Source of the DNA: JBDRDI01 sp043820875
Lineage (GTDB): Bacteria; Patescibacteriota; Patescibacteriia; Patescibacteriales; UBA12075
Direction of reading: 5' to 3'
NCBI GenBank assembly: GCA_043820875.1
Contig: JBDRDI010000013.1
Coordinates: 1-5,608 of the forward strand
Length of the DNA: 5,608 nt
Part shown: positions 5,450 through 5,608 of the stretch, piece after piece
Position numbering within the stretch: the stretch's first letter is position 1
Layout of the letters: every line of letters starts with the position of its first letter
Position numbers and translations under genes: made by a program
The notes under the pieces: generated by a model
The model's input: only the letters and a program-made list of their open reading frames with translations
The model's database searches: none
Told to the model about the DNA's origin: nothing

Positions 5450-5608
5450 ATGGACACCGCAATTATCGGATTATTATTAATTTTAATATTAGCTATATTT
5501 TATTTGATATTTTTATTGGCAAAAAAGGGGGGAAATAACGAGGGTAATGAAAAAATGGCTGCCATGATGGAAAGATTATCGCAGATCGGAGATCAAAACA
5601 AAGAAATG
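5450..5608 (+). CDS. rmuC: Probable RmuC-type DNA recombination protein, N-terminal part only
   Basis: Only 53 residues are in the window and the frame is open at the edge. Residues 4-24 form one hydrophobic membrane anchor (IIGLLLILILAIFYLIFLLA), followed by KKGG and then a polar segment rich in M, E, Q and K (MMERLSQIGDQNKEM), which looks like the start of a coiled coil. RmuC proteins have this plan: an N-terminal anchor, a coiled coil, then a nuclease-like domain of the PD-(D/E)XK type. They limit recombination at inverted repeats. The nuclease domain is outside the window, so the assignment rests on architecture and resemblance. Another membrane-anchored coiled-coil protein, such as an ATP synthase b-like or YtxH-like one, is not excluded. 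The start is the first ATG after a plus-strand promoter; there is no Shine-Dalgarno, as for uvrA. Confidence 0.55.
   Translation, partial: MDTAIIGLLLILILAIFYLIFLLAKKGGNNEGNEKMAAMMERLSQIGDQNKEM

Overview
The window is bacterial, low to moderate in G+C, and uses the standard code: 931 codons of uvrA read without an in-frame TGA. Very AT-rich spacers, two genes without a visible Shine-Dalgarno, an orphan membrane protein, and short AT-rich and GTCATTCC-type dispersed repeats together suggest Patescibacteria (CPR, Parcubacteria-like). That placement is inference and was not tested against any database.

Layout. Positions 1-2795 (minus strand) hold nearly all of uvrA, the damage-recognition ATPase of nucleotide excision repair; only its last residues lie outside the window. 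Its upstream spacer (2796-3032) carries a promoter with a perfect -10. Between that promoter and the start codon lies a long inverted repeat made of four CAAATYTACAAAT-like units, so the predicted leader RNA would fold into a stem of about 33 bp just before the start codon. Positions 3033-4110 are an insertion sequence with perfect 31-bp terminal inverted repeats. It carries one DDE transposase of the zinc-ribbon IS256/IS1249 type. The N-terminal zinc ribbon is out of frame with the only upstream ATG by one base at an A8 run, which means slippage, a disabling indel or a sequencing error. The element appears to sit inside a dispersed TTTTTGTCATYCCGG repeat. Positions 4207-5076 (minus) encode an unrecognised 289-residue multi-pass membrane protein with clearly higher local G+C, a good Shine-Dalgarno, its own promoter and a textbook intrinsic terminator. 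Positions 5093-5449 are non-coding. They hold a palindromic GTCATTCCGAACCC repeat, a predicted short minus-strand transcript (promoter to intrinsic terminator, about 63 nt), and a divergent plus-strand promoter. At 5450 a plus-strand gene begins and runs off the window; its N-terminal anchor and following segment fit RmuC.

The genes do not form an operon. uvrA and the probable rmuC both concern DNA maintenance, and both have the same rare AT-rich motif (ATGCRAATYTACAAAT) just upstream. The membrane gene and the insertion sequence look like accessory DNA between them. The most interesting items are the uvrA leader repeat and its match before the rmuC-like gene, the A8 frameshift in the transposase, and the short transcript candidate.
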